From positions 29,025-93,024 of the forward strand of contig NZ_JABASQ010000009.1 of the NCBI RefSeq assembly GCF_016107535.1: a stretch of 64,000 nt of DNA, given 5' to 3'. Shown here piece by piece: positions 55,823 through 64,000 of this stretch. Source of the stretch: Psychrobacter cibarius. GTDB taxonomy: Bacteria; Pseudomonadota; Gammaproteobacteria; Pseudomonadales; Moraxellaceae. The translations under genes and the position numbers were made by a program. How positions within the stretch are numbered: the stretch's first letter is position 1; every line of letters begins with the position of its first letter. Under the pieces are notes generated by a model. It was given only the letters and a program-made list of their open reading frames with translations. It was not told where the DNA came from and did no database searches.

Positions 55823-57691
55823 ATGAGTCAATTTACGATTAATATTATTTTTGTAGGTCTATCTTTCGCTCTATACTTCGGTATTGCAATTTGGGCACGT
55901 GCTGGCACAACGAGTGAATTCTACGTAGCAGGCGGCGGTGTTCATCCTGTCGTCAACGGTATGGCAACGGCTGCTGACTGGATGAGTGCTGCGTCATTTA
56001 TTTCGATGGCAGGTATTCTTGCCGCTGGCGGTTATGGCGCATCAACTTATTTGATGGGTTGGACAGGTGGTTATGTACTACTGGCAATGCTCCTAGCGCC
56101 TTATTTACGTAAATTTGGTAAGTTTACGGTACCTGACTTCATCGGCGACCGTTTTTATTCAAAAACGGCAGCAATGATTGCCGTAATTTGTTTGATTATC
56201 GCCTCAACCACATACGTTATCGGTCAGATGACAGGTGCCGGTGTCGCTTTCTCACGCTTCTTGGAAGTTGAAAACACGACTGGTCTCCTGATTGCTGCGG
56301 TTGTTGTCTTCTTCTATGCTGTACTTGGTGGTATGAAAGGGATTACTTATACGCAGGTAGCGCAGTATGTAGTTCTAATGATTGCATATACCATTCCTGC
56401 TGTTTTCATCTCACTTGAGTTAACAGGCAATCCAATTCCAGGTTTGGGCTTGTTTTCAAACCATGTGGAAGCAGGCGTTCCTATCTTAACCAAGCTAGAT
56501 CAGGTGGTTACTGATTTGGGTTTCACGGCTTATACTGCTGATGTCCCTAACAAACTAAATATGGTGCTATTTACCTTATCACTCATGATCGGTACAGCAG
56601 GTCTACCACACGTTATCATCCGCTTCTTCACCGTACCTAAAGTCGCTGATGCGCGTTGGACAGCTGGTTGGACGTTGGTATTTATCTCGCTATTATACTT
56701 CACTGCTCCTGCCGTAGGTGCAATGGCACGTTTAAACCTGATTGATACGATTTATCCACAAGGGGTAGCAGAAGCACCTATAAACTATGATCAACGTCCA
56801 GACTGGATGAAGACATGGGAAGATACCGGTCTCATTAAATATAATGATCTTAATAATGATGGTCGTATCCAAATGTACAACGACAGTGGACTTGGTGCGG
56901 CTGAGCTTGCCTTGACTGCTGCACAAGCGGATGGTGGCGATGTAGCCGCTGCCACTGCAGCCGTAGAGACTGCACGTGTCGCACAGGATCTAGAACTTGA
57001 TGGACGCTTTACCGCAGCAGGCTGGAAAGGTAATGAGCTGGATGTCAATGCCGATATCTTAGTATTAGCTAACCCAGAAATTGCGAATCTTCCACCATGG
57101 GTTATTGGTCTTATTGCCGCAGGTGGTTTGGCAGCAGCGCTCTCAACAGCAGCAGGCCTACTACTCGCTATTTCGTCAGCGATCAGTCATGACTTGATTA
57201 AACGAAACCTTAATCCAAACATTACTGATAAAGGCGAATTGAGAGTTGCACGTATTACGATGGGTGTTGCAATTGTAGTTGCTACTTGGTTAGGAATAAA
57301 TCCACCAGGGTTTGCCGCACAGGTAGTCGCTTTAGCATTCGGTATCGCTGGTGCATCGCTCTTCCCTGCACTGATGATGGGTATTTTCTCTAAACGGATC
57401 AATAATGTTGGTGCCATCGCTGGTATGCTAACAGGTCTGATTAGTATCCTTGTTTATATCTTTGTCTTTAAAGGTTGGTTCTTCATTAGCGGTACAGCGA
57501 ACTTCCCTGATACGGCAGAGTATTGGTTATTTGGTATCTCACCACTATCATTTGGTGCGATTGGGGCATTGCTTAACTTTATCGTAGCGTTTGCTGTCTC
57601 TTATGCTACTGCTCCCCCACCATTACACATTCAAGAGTTGGTTGAAAGTGTCCGCTCTCCACGTGGCGCAGGCGGTGCAGTCGACCACTAA
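55823..57691 (+). CDS. Sodium:solute symporter, VC_2705 subfamily (acetate-permease-like)
   Basis: The 622-aa transporter has the SSS fold: TTSEFYVAGGGVHPVVNGMATAADWMSAASFISMAGI, GGYVLLAMLLAPYLRKFG, and GGLAAALSTAAGLLLAISSAISHDLIKR. It is close to ActP but belongs with the DUF4212 subunit, so the substrate is probably a short-chain organic acid (inference). A large soluble insertion (about 320-415) contains DLNNDGRIQMYND (342-354), an EF-hand-like loop with D, N and D at positions 1, 3 and 5. Such an insertion occurs in this subfamily. Followed by a terminator. Confidence 0.88.
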   Translation: MSQFTINIIFVGLSFALYFGIAIWARAGTTSEFYVAGGGVHPVVNGMATAADWMSAASFISMAGILAAGGYGASTYLMGWTGGYVLLAMLLAPYLRKFGKFTVPDFIGDRFYSKTAAMIAVICLIIASTTYVIGQMTGAGVAFSRFLEVENTTGLLIAAVVVFFYAVLGGMKGITYTQVAQYVVLMIAYTIPAVFISLELTGNPIPGLGLFSNHVEAGVPILTKLDQVVTDLGFTAYTADVPNKLNMVLFTLSLMIGTAGLPHVIIRFFTVPKVADARWTAGWTLVFISLLYFTAPAVGAMARLNLIDTIYPQGVAEAPINYDQRPDWMKTWEDTGLIKYNDLNNDGRIQMYNDSGLGAAELALTAAQADGGDVAAATAAVETARVAQDLELDGRFTAAGWKGNELDVNADILVLANPEIANLPPWVIGLIAAGGLAAALSTAAGLLLAISSAISHDLIKRNLNPNITDKGELRVARITMGVAIVVATWLGINPPGFAAQVVALAFGIAGASLFPALMMGIFSKRINNVGAIAGMLTGLISILVYIFVFKGWFFISGTANFPDTAEYWLFGISPLSFGAIGALLNFIVAFAVSYATAPPPLHIQELVESVRSPRGAGGAVDH

Positions 57692-57726
57692 GTGTATAAA
57701 TGAGAATATATCTTCAGTTACTATAT

Positions 57727-57767
57727 ATCACTCACAGGCAGTAGCTGCTTGTGAGTGATTTTTTTAT
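57727..57767 (+). terminator. Terminator of symporter operon
   Basis: ATCACTCACA pairs with TGTGAGTGAT around an internal GCAG/CTGC, then TTTTTTT. Confidence 0.9.
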
Positions 57768-57832
57768 CTCTTATTTATTATAAAAAATGTTAGATTTTTG
57801 CTTTATTGAATATAATTTATTAACTATGCTTA

Positions 57833-58001
57833 GGACGTGTCCTCAATTAAATCGATTACCCTCTAAATGGGCTAAAAATGGCTAAATTTTGCCAAACATC
57901 GTCAATAGCTTATCAATATCTCGATATTATTTTCGCTACTTTCCTTGTTTGACGGCAATTTATCTCATTTTTATGACCATTTTTAAAATGAGGACATGCC
58001 C
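57833..58001. mobile_element. MITE copy 3 (169 bp, TA-flanked)
   Basis: Terminal inverted repeats GGACGTGTCCTCA and TGAGGACATGCCC (two mismatches near the ends), TA on both sides (57831-57832 and 58002-58003). It shares long blocks with the inverse of copy 2, including TGGGCTAAAAATGGCTAAAT and TTTGACGGCAATTTATCTC. It lies 50 bp before a hypothetical gene, so it may affect its expression. Confidence 0.9.
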
Positions 58002-58050
58002 TAGTTAAAAGCGCTCAATTAAAAGTGCTTAACGCATTAAGGAAGATTTT

Positions 58051-58596
58051 ATGCTTTTTGAGTTTATCGCTACCATTGCTGCCGCATTTGGCATGGCTGG
58101 TCTGGCACTCATTATAACTCACCTCAGTAAACTGGCTGGCAAACGCGCACCAAAGTGGCTTATTCCTTTGTTTGCTGCGATTGGTATGTTTGCCTTTCAA
58201 ATACACCAAGAGTATAACTGGTATGGTCAGCAAGTGAGCAAGTTACCAGCAGGCGTGCAAGTCGTCAAAGTAGCAAAAAGCACCGAGTGGTTTCGCCCAT
58301 GGTCTTATATCAAACCGCAAATATTACGTTTTATCGCTGCCGATACCGCCAACGCTAGCGTGCAGGTAGACAATCCAGATATATATTTGGTCAATTTATA
58401 TTTGTTTGAAAGACGCAGAAGTGTGCAGAAAGTACCACAAGTTATAGACTGTCGTATTCCTGCACGTGCCGATTATGTCATACCCGAAAAAGACAGTAAG
58501 CTAACGATTGATGAACATGTGAGGCAAACAACAGCATGGCGAGAGTTGGCAACCGATGACCCGTTGTTCATTAGTATTTGTACTGGTAAAAGCTAA
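58051..58596 (+). CDS. Hypothetical membrane protein
   Basis: The 181-aa protein has two probable helices (about 2-28 and 34-50), then a soluble periplasmic or cytoplasmic part with VVKVAKSTEWFRPWSYIKPQ and a C-terminal WRELATDDPLFISICTG. AAGGAAG lies upstream of the ATG and supports the start. I do not recognise the family; no known motif is visible. It is downstream of the third MITE and not clearly in an operon. Confidence 0.65.
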   Translation: MLFEFIATIAAAFGMAGLALIITHLSKLAGKRAPKWLIPLFAAIGMFAFQIHQEYNWYGQQVSKLPAGVQVVKVAKSTEWFRPWSYIKPQILRFIAADTANASVQVDNPDIYLVNLYLFERRRSVQKVPQVIDCRIPARADYVIPEKDSKLTIDEHVRQTTAWRELATDDPLFISICTGKS

Positions 58597-58680
58597 CCTC
58601 CTCATAAATATGCAAATAAAACCCTGCTAAAACATCTGATTACTAAGGGGTTTAAGACGGCTTATATTATAGTCATATAT

Positions 58681-59286
58681 TCAATTGCGCTGAGAAGTTG
58701 CGGTATAAGTATGCTTAGAGTTAGCGCCTAACAGCAATCCAGCGCATAGACCACCGAAGTGCGCCGCAAACGAAATACCTTGTTGCGGCATCAATCCTTG
58801 CTTGATGGTCAACCAATAGCCAGTACCCATGACAATACAGGCAATCAAATAACCCCAACGCCGCGCAAATACAGCACCACCTATCATATAGCCGAGCATC
58901 GCGAAGCATAGCCCTGATGCGCCAACATGAATTGACAATGGCGAGCCAATGATCCAAGTGACCAATCCAGACGCGATAATGAGCTTAATCACTGTTCGAT
59001 AAGCATTCTTCTCAAACAATCCAAACAAAAATAAAATCTGTAACAACGTCAAAGTGTTACCAAGCAAATGTGAAAAATTGCCATGCATCGTCCATGACGC
59101 AAACACTCCAATCATGCTGCCCACGTCTAAGGCACGAGGCACAATCCCAAAGATATTCCACATGCCAAATAATGCCACTTCATTTAAAAAAAACATGCCC
59201 CACATCGGTATTAATACAAAAGCATATAAGCCTATAACCTGCTTTATTCGTATCATAATCAAGTTAAGCAGTTGCTGCCAATTCAT
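58681..59286 (-). CDS. Rhomboid-family intramembrane serine protease
   Basis: The 201-aa protein is a minimal rhomboid with about six helices. Unlike the fusion protein at 13486, its active site is intact: HGNFSHLLGNTLTL (His and Asn of the oxyanion region), catalytic Ser in HVGASGLCFAMLGY, and the partner His in SFAAHFGGLCAGL. It should cut helical segments of membrane proteins. Substrates are unknown. Single gene between the hypothetical protein and the 5'-nucleotidase. Confidence 0.88.
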   Translation of the reverse strand: MNWQQLLNLIMIRIKQVIGLYAFVLIPMWGMFFLNEVALFGMWNIFGIVPRALDVGSMIGVFASWTMHGNFSHLLGNTLTLLQILFLFGLFEKNAYRTVIKLIIASGLVTWIIGSPLSIHVGASGLCFAMLGYMIGGAVFARRWGYLIACIVMGTGYWLTIKQGLMPQQGISFAAHFGGLCAGLLLGANSKHTYTATSQRN

Positions 59287-59326
59287 ATAATGCCCTATTC
59301 TTTTAATCCATGTTTTTAGCGATATT

Positions 59327-60376
59327 TTAATGGCTCAGCGTAGCAGTGGAGCGTGTTACAGGCGTAAAACCTAACAATGCAGCCTCTTTGTCAGTCATCA
59401 AATAACTGTCACTATGTAATAACGACGTCGAGTGATAAGGCACTAAAGCGGTGGGCACAAAACGACGAGCGGCATCGATGTGTTTGATAGAATCATCAAA
59501 AAAGATATGAGGTGCAAATGTTCTAAGTACAGCTGTTTTTTCTAAACCTCCTAAGAAAAACGCCATATCAACATTGACGCCCCACTCTCGCAATGTCTTA
59601 ATCGCACGCAGATCAGCGGGTGCGTTGCGAGCTGTCACCAATGCAATCTTTATGGGAGAATACTTGAGACCAGCGGGTAGACGTTCCTGTAAATTTGATA
59701 GTTTAATCAACAATTCAGCATAAGGGCCTTTTTCAATGGGTAAATCACGCATCTGTATTTCGCGATCGTGAAAAGCACGCAGTCCTTTTTGCTTGTACAG
59801 CAGCTCACCTGAATCATCAAACAGCACCGCATCACCATCAAAAGCAATACGCAACTGATCGGTATCTAACTCATAGGTATTGACGGGGGTTGCGTCGAGT
59901 ATCGCACAAGCGCAGATATTGGCATCAGCCACTTGCTGGGCATCTTCGCGATTGGTCGTCAAAAATAGATCGATGTTGAAGTCTTTAATATAAGGAGCAA
60001 CAGGACTGCCTGAAATAAAAGCCGAGCGCGAGATAGTCAGCTCATGTTCAAGAATTGCATTGAGGACTTGAATGCCCGTATCTGGACTACTTTTTGAGAC
60101 AATGACCACTTCCACCAAAGGTGTCTCAACCTCTAAATCTTGCATACCATCATTGCAATAATTATTCAGATTTAATAGAGCTTTAATTAATGGGTAACCA
60201 GCACCTATACTGAGAGCATCGTTTTCACGCTTGGTCATATAGTCTCGAAACTCTTTTATGGCGCTTACAGGTCTCTGCTCTAGCAGCTCTAGCAAATAAT
60301 TTTCTGATTCTGTTAAATCAAAAAGTGCCGTTGCAGAAATCGCGACGATGAGCGTATTACTAAAATCGACTGCCAT
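59327..60376 (-). CDS. 5'-nucleotidase (PF06189 family)
   Basis: The 349-aa cytosolic enzyme resembles the NT5C1-type 5'-nucleotidase family. Markers are EFRDYMTKRENDAL, VSKSSPDTGIQVLNAILEHELTISRSAFISG, AFDGDAVLFDDSGE with the conserved aspartates, ALVTARNAPADLRAIKTLREWGV and FFLGGLEKT. It should dephosphorylate nucleoside 5'-monophosphates; base preference is unknown. It is transcribed leftward as a single gene. Confidence 0.88.
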   Translation of the reverse strand: MAVDFSNTLIVAISATALFDLTESENYLLELLEQRPVSAIKEFRDYMTKRENDALSIGAGYPLIKALLNLNNYCNDGMQDLEVETPLVEVVIVSKSSPDTGIQVLNAILEHELTISRSAFISGSPVAPYIKDFNIDLFLTTNREDAQQVADANICACAILDATPVNTYELDTDQLRIAFDGDAVLFDDSGELLYKQKGLRAFHDREIQMRDLPIEKGPYAELLIKLSNLQERLPAGLKYSPIKIALVTARNAPADLRAIKTLREWGVNVDMAFFLGGLEKTAVLRTFAPHIFFDDSIKHIDAARRFVPTALVPYHSTSLLHSDSYLMTDKEAALLGFTPVTRSTATLSH

Positions 60377-60712
60377 GATTTTCTCTACTTATAAAGTTAT
60401 CTATTCGGAAATGCCAACCAGTTTACTACATTCACAAGCCCTTAGAATGATAAGAAAAGTTATCCACGTATAATGTCATTTAGTATAAAAACTACTTTTT
60501 AAGTAATCAAAATGACCGCTCAGAAAGTGTCTCATAATGTGACTTTATGTGGAATAATTTAACCATAGAATTATTACGCCGACTTTTTCTTTTATCATAA
60601 AAAAGCCATATTGTTATGAAAACAATATGGCTCTATTAATGAACAATACAGATGAACAGTGTAGATGAACGACGCAGCTATGATTTTCTAAGCTTACTTT
60701 TATCAATAGCGC
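60377..60712. other. Intergenic region with terminator between nucleotidase and TRAP operon
   Basis: AT-rich gap containing the dctM terminator (60599-60632) and, beyond it, the presumed promoter of the nucleotidase. No gene or other repeat was seen. Confidence 0.5.
60599..60632 (-). terminator. Terminator of TRAP operon
   Basis: Perfect 12-bp stem AGCCATATTGTT/AACAATATGGCT with a 5-base loop; the T-run lies on the minus strand, as expected for the leftward dctPQM transcript. Confidence 0.88.
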
Positions 60713-62002
60713 TTACGTTAGCAGCACTAAAGATATCGCTGGAAAAGCGACCAAAATAACCAGTCGAATCAGATCAGAGACAATGAACGGTGCGACCCCG
60801 CGAAACATATCAGACAGCTTAATATGCGGTGCCATTGCCTTAATCACAAAGATATTCATCCCCATCGGCGGCGTAATCAGTCCAAGCTCTACTGTCAATA
60901 CAGCGATGATACCAAACCATACGGGATCAAACCCTAACGCCACAATGATTGGATATACCACTGGGATAGTAATGACCAGCATCGCCAAAGCATCCATGAA
61001 CAACCCTAAGAGGAAGTACATGATTAAGATACAGATCAGTACAATCATCGGGCTAACTGCTAATGTACCAATCCAAGTCGCTAGCGTATAAGACAAGCGT
61101 GAGACGGAGATAAAGTAACCCAAGGCTTCTGCACCCAGCAGCATAAAGAACACCACCGCTGATAATGCAAGCGTTTCAATCAAAGATTGCTTTAGACCTT
61201 TTATACGCATGCCTTTGGCAAAAGCATAAACCCAAGAAACAAACGCACCGACTGCTGCTCCTTCTGTCGGAGTAAATAACCCAAAGAAAATACCAGCGAT
61301 AATCACAATAAAAATAAAGCTAAATGGTATGAGTCCCGTCAATGACAGCAGCTTGGCTTTCCAAGAAGTAGGCTCACCGCGACGCGCTAAATGCGGCTTC
61401 CAGCGTACCATAATCATAACAGTGATTGAATACATCACCATGCCCAAAATCCCAGGCAAGAAACCAGCGATGAACATGTCACCGACTGACTGCTGGGTTA
61501 AGATGGCATAAACCAGTAGCGCAATGCTAGGCGGAATCATAATACCTAACGTGCCACCCGCTGCTAAAATACCACAGGCAAAACCTGGTTGATAACCATA
61601 CTTCTCCATTTGTGGCAGCGCAACCTTGGTCATAGTGGACGCTGTGGCTAGGGATGAGCCTGAGATAGAAGCAAAAATACCAGACGATCCTATACCAGCG
61701 ATACCCAAACTGCCCCTCACTCCCCCAAAAATAGTTCGGGTAGCTTCAAACAATTTTCCTGCCATCCCTGAATGAGTGGCAAAAACGCCCATTAAAATAA
61801 ATAAGGGAATCGCACTAAAGTCATACTTTGCCAAGACATCGACTGGGATGTCTTTGAGCATTTGTAATGCACCACTGGGCGCCGTCACTGCGCCAAAACC
61901 AACCAATCCAACACCTAACATGGCAAGCGCCACTGGAACTCGCAGGACAACAAGCAGGATCATGACGATTAAGCCGATAGCTCCAATAATTTCTGGACTC
62001 AT
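60713..62002 (-). CDS. TRAP transporter large permease (DctM)
   Basis: The 429-aa protein has about twelve helices and family motifs: PLFILMGVFATHSGMAGKLFEATRTIFGGVRG, IPPSIALLVYAILTQQSVGDMFIAGFLPG, LITPPMGMNIFVIKAM. It forms the sodium-coupled channel of a TRAP-T uptake system with DctQ and DctP. Its start overlaps the end of dctQ by four bases (ATGA), so translation is coupled; AGGAGA lies upstream. Confidence 0.92.
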   Translation of the reverse strand: MSPEIIGAIGLIVMILLVVLRVPVALAMLGVGLVGFGAVTAPSGALQMLKDIPVDVLAKYDFSAIPLFILMGVFATHSGMAGKLFEATRTIFGGVRGSLGIAGIGSSGIFASISGSSLATASTMTKVALPQMEKYGYQPGFACGILAAGGTLGIMIPPSIALLVYAILTQQSVGDMFIAGFLPGILGMVMYSITVMIMVRWKPHLARRGEPTSWKAKLLSLTGLIPFSFIFIVIIAGIFFGLFTPTEGAAVGAFVSWVYAFAKGMRIKGLKQSLIETLALSAVVFFMLLGAEALGYFISVSRLSYTLATWIGTLAVSPMIVLICILIMYFLLGLFMDALAMLVITIPVVYPIIVALGFDPVWFGIIAVLTVELGLITPPMGMNIFVIKAMAPHIKLSDMFRGVAPFIVSDLIRLVILVAFPAISLVLLT

Positions 62003-62526
62003 GCGCCTGTCTCCTCGGCGTCAAAGAACTCGCCCGTTTTAAAGATATTAATGGATTCGATTAATGAGCGAATGGCGAGTAAGAGACTTAAAAATGCACT
62101 AAATGCATAGATGGGCATCATTGACAATCTAAGATCTTGAGTGACTTTGCCGTATTCTATGGCATCAACAGCACTCTCATAAAGCCCCCAAGCAAAAACG
62201 ATACCAATGATAAAAAAGCCCATCATAAAGACGCCCATCATATAACCTTTAACGGCTTGCGGCATTTTTTGGGTAAAGACATCAACGATGATTTGTGAGC
62301 GTTCGACGAAAGCGCCAAAGGCAGCAAGTAAAGCAAAGAGCATGAAGTAAGAGACGATCTCTACACTGCCTTTAACGGTAAAGCCAAACTCACCACCAGT
62401 CAGCTTGAAAATATAACGAGCAGTCACATCGAGCATCGTTGTGAGGACAATAATAATAAGACTGATACCACCAATAAACTGGCATAATCTAGAGATTAGA
62501 ATACTGATTTTTACTAAAAATGCCAT
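61999..62526 (-). CDS. TRAP transporter small permease (DctQ)
   Basis: The 175-aa protein has four helices and the DctQ pattern ISRLCQFIGGISLIIIVLTTMLDVTARYIFK, AAFGAFVERSQIIVDVF. GGAGGTG precedes the ATG. It sits between dctP (17 bp) and dctM (4-bp overlap) in one operon. Substrate not readable. Confidence 0.9.
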   Translation of the reverse strand: MAFLVKISILISRLCQFIGGISLIIIVLTTMLDVTARYIFKLTGGEFGFTVKGSVEIVSYFMLFALLAAFGAFVERSQIIVDVFTQKMPQAVKGYMMGVFMMGFFIIGIVFAWGLYESAVDAIEYGKVTQDLRLSMMPIYAFSAFLSLLLAIRSLIESINIFKTGEFFDAEETGA

Positions 62527-62543
62527 GTGACACCTCCAATGGG

Positions 62544-63605
62544 TTATACCACTTTACAAGCAGCACTGGCAGCTTTTGCTTTCTCATAGACACTATCAGC
62601 ATCTAAACCCAAAGCATTGACATCATTTAGATATTTTTTAGTACCTTTTTCAAGTGGTCCTTTCCAATCAGGATCATTCAATGGATCAGGAATTTCAACG
62701 ATCTCATCGCCTTTAGCTTTAGCAGCTTGAATGGCCATTTGATCATGCTTATCAAACACTTCACCAACTTTATTAGCCAATGCCATTCCTGAGTTTTTAT
62801 CCAACACTTGCTTTAAATCATCAGGTAAGTTGTTATATTTATCCTTATTCATAGTAACCATCAGCGCCGAACTATAAAAAGGAATATTGGTGTGATATTT
62901 AGTGATTTCATCGATTTTGAATGCTGTTACGGCTTCCCATGGAAAACTCAACCCATCGACGACGCCGCGCTGTAAAGAGGTGTACATATCATTGGCAGGC
63001 AACCCTACTGGTGATGCCCCAGCGCTTTCGATAATGTCACCCGCGACCGCAGAAGGGCGGCGGATGCGCATGCCTTTCATGTCTTCAGGAGTCCGAATCA
63101 ACTTATCCGTAGTATGCAGTGAGCCAGGCCCAGCACCATACATGAATAGTAGATGTGAGTCTTCATACTCACTAGCAAGCGTGCCATCCTCATAAAGAGT
63201 CTGAAGCATACAACCCATTTGAGTCGCTGAGTTTGATAAACCAGGAAGTTCAGTGATTTGAGTTAAAGGAAAACGTCCACTGGTATAACCATGTGCTTGT
63301 GAACCGATATCTATCGTACCTTTAGCAGCAGATTCGTACGTAACATCTGCTTTGGCAAGACCCGCGGAAGGATACAACTCTACTTTTAAGCGACCATTAG
63401 AATCTGTCTCTATTTGCTTTGCCCAAGGTTCAAAAACCTCTGTGCTAATAGAAGAGGTTGCTGGCCAAAAGTGAGAGAAGCGTAAAACGGTCGTTTCTTG
63501 AGAGTTTGCTGATGAGCCATCAGTCGTATTAGCAGATTGGTTAGAGCAGCCTAAAAGACTAACAGCCGCTAAGGCACCAATTGAAAAAAGAGGAGCTAGC
63601 TTCAT
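62544..63605 (-). CDS. TRAP transporter substrate-binding lipoprotein (DctP)
   Basis: The 353-aa protein starts at 63605 (MKLAPLFSIGALA), where AAAAGGA is present and a lipobox LLGC (near residues 17-20) follows; an upstream ATG at 63665 would mask it. The mature part is a TRAP-binding protein: FSHFWPATSSIST, WAKQIETDSNGRLKVELYPS, MKGMRIRRPSAV with the conserved Arg, and LPANDMYTSLQRGVVDGLSFPWEAVTAFK. Ligands of this family are often carboxylates, but it is unspecified here. It is the first gene of the operon. Confidence 0.92.
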   Translation of the reverse strand: MKLAPLFSIGALAAVSLLGCSNQSANTTDGSSANSQETTVLRFSHFWPATSSISTEVFEPWAKQIETDSNGRLKVELYPSAGLAKADVTYESAAKGTIDIGSQAHGYTSGRFPLTQITELPGLSNSATQMGCMLQTLYEDGTLASEYEDSHLLFMYGAGPGSLHTTDKLIRTPEDMKGMRIRRPSAVAGDIIESAGASPVGLPANDMYTSLQRGVVDGLSFPWEAVTAFKIDEITKYHTNIPFYSSALMVTMNKDKYNNLPDDLKQVLDKNSGMALANKVGEVFDKHDQMAIQAAKAKGDEIVEIPDPLNDPDWKGPLEKGTKKYLNDVNALGLDADSVYEKAKAASAACKVV

Positions 63606-63921
63606 TATCAATTCCTTTTGATAATTGTGAAAATAGGAATAATACATCACTGGTAAATAATCCAATCTATACCAGATCTAATTATTTACAAGTTTTAAAT
63701 ATATCTTTTACATACCTGTAATAAAAATCTAGTTTAAAATTAGCAGCTATAATGATATAAGTCAAATCATTTTGATGGCAAAGCTAGAAAATATATTCAT
63801 AAAATTGCATAGCAATTAAACAAGAAAACTCGTCAATTCAAATAGAAAATACACTTATAGAGTGTGAATTCTAAAAGTAAGTGAGATTAAGCATAACTTA
63901 ATCTCAAACCCACAGACAAAG
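63606..63921. other. Intergenic region between TRAP operon and rRNA end
   Basis: AT-rich DNA of about 315 bp, upstream of dctP. It probably includes the TRAP promoter; no other gene was seen. Confidence 0.45.
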
Positions 63922-63956
63922 AAAACCCCCTGTGACATAAGTCGCAGGGGGTTTTA
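63922..63956 (-). terminator. Terminator of an rRNA operon
   Basis: CCCCCTGTGAC pairs with GTCGCAGGGGG (one G-T pair) around ATAA with A- and T-runs on each side. It lies 12 bp beyond the 5S 3' end, so it closes a leftward rRNA operon. Confidence 0.88.
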
Positions 63957-63968
63957 CTTTGAATAGAG

Positions 63969-64000
63969 AGCTGACGATGACCTACTCTCACATGGACGAA
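63969..64000 (-). rRNA. rrf: 5S ribosomal RNA, 3' end only
   Basis: The last bases of the window, reverse complemented, read TTCGTCCATGTGAGAGTAGG then TCATCGTCAGC, matching the conserved 3' region of bacterial 5S rRNA. The rest of the gene and operon continue to the right of the window. Confidence 0.8.

Overview
The window looks like chromosome from a Moraxellaceae gammaproteobacterium, most probably Psychrobacter. This rests on the gene set and protein character: FadBA, a CmoA/CmoB pair, DUF2788, DUF1285, a VC_2705-type acetate/solute symporter, a tig-clpP-clpX cluster, and an rRNA operon end whose 5S 3' sequence resembles Moraxellaceae. Intergenic DNA is AT-rich. Species assignment is inference, as no database was searched.

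Layout. 0-9.4 kb: a 5'-truncated FemAB/GNAT-like gene, a small lipoprotein, an FAD-dependent oxidoreductase, a LOG-family protein, an alpha/beta hydrolase, an ExoX-like exonuclease, an M23 peptidase, and phoB-phoR with a well-formed Pho box. 9.4-17.5 kb: dtd, psd, a MITE, DUF1287, HD-domain and isochorismatase-like proteins, then two tandem paralogous membrane proteins, one fused to a rhomboid domain that has lost its catalytic residues. 16.3-19.9 kb: fadB-fadA for beta-oxidation. 20.6-31 kb: ispA, a DUF72 protein, a coiled-coil membrane protein, sodB, rdgB, tig, clpP, clpX and an SDR oxidoreductase. 31.3-42.9 kb: a TsdA-like dihaem cytochrome, an EIIC-like membrane protein, a SPOR protein with argS, a second MITE, DUF2788, DUF1176, cmoB-cmoA, msrA, tpm and a DUF1499 gene interrupted by an in-frame stop.

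42.9-45 kb holds a two-gene cassette, an ABC-type ATPase overlapping an HNH nuclease, which matches the PtuA/PtuB (Septu) anti-phage architecture without a visible reverse transcriptase. 45-52.8 kb: an MltB-type transglycosylase, a small acidic protein, a DUF4062-like protein, murI, DUF1285 and ETF-ubiquinone oxidoreductase. 53-58 kb: an AGCS symporter, a 1.1 kb non-coding gap, the DUF4212 plus sodium:solute symporter pair and a third MITE. 58-64 kb: a hypothetical membrane protein, a rhomboid protease with its catalytic motifs, a 5'-nucleotidase, a dctPQM TRAP operon, and the terminator and 3' end of an rRNA operon at the right edge.

Most genes are housekeeping and transcribed singly or in short operons separated by good intrinsic terminators. 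FadB/FadA and ETF-QO belong to one fatty-acid oxidation pathway, with ETF-QO passing electrons to ubiquinone. Tig/ClpP/ClpX form a folding and proteolysis group. CmoA/CmoB act consecutively on tRNA. The most notable items are the Septu-like cassette, the dead rhomboid with its paralogue, a PhoR with no membrane anchor behind a canonical Pho box, a family of three about 170-bp MITEs flanked by TA, and the interrupted DUF1499 gene.
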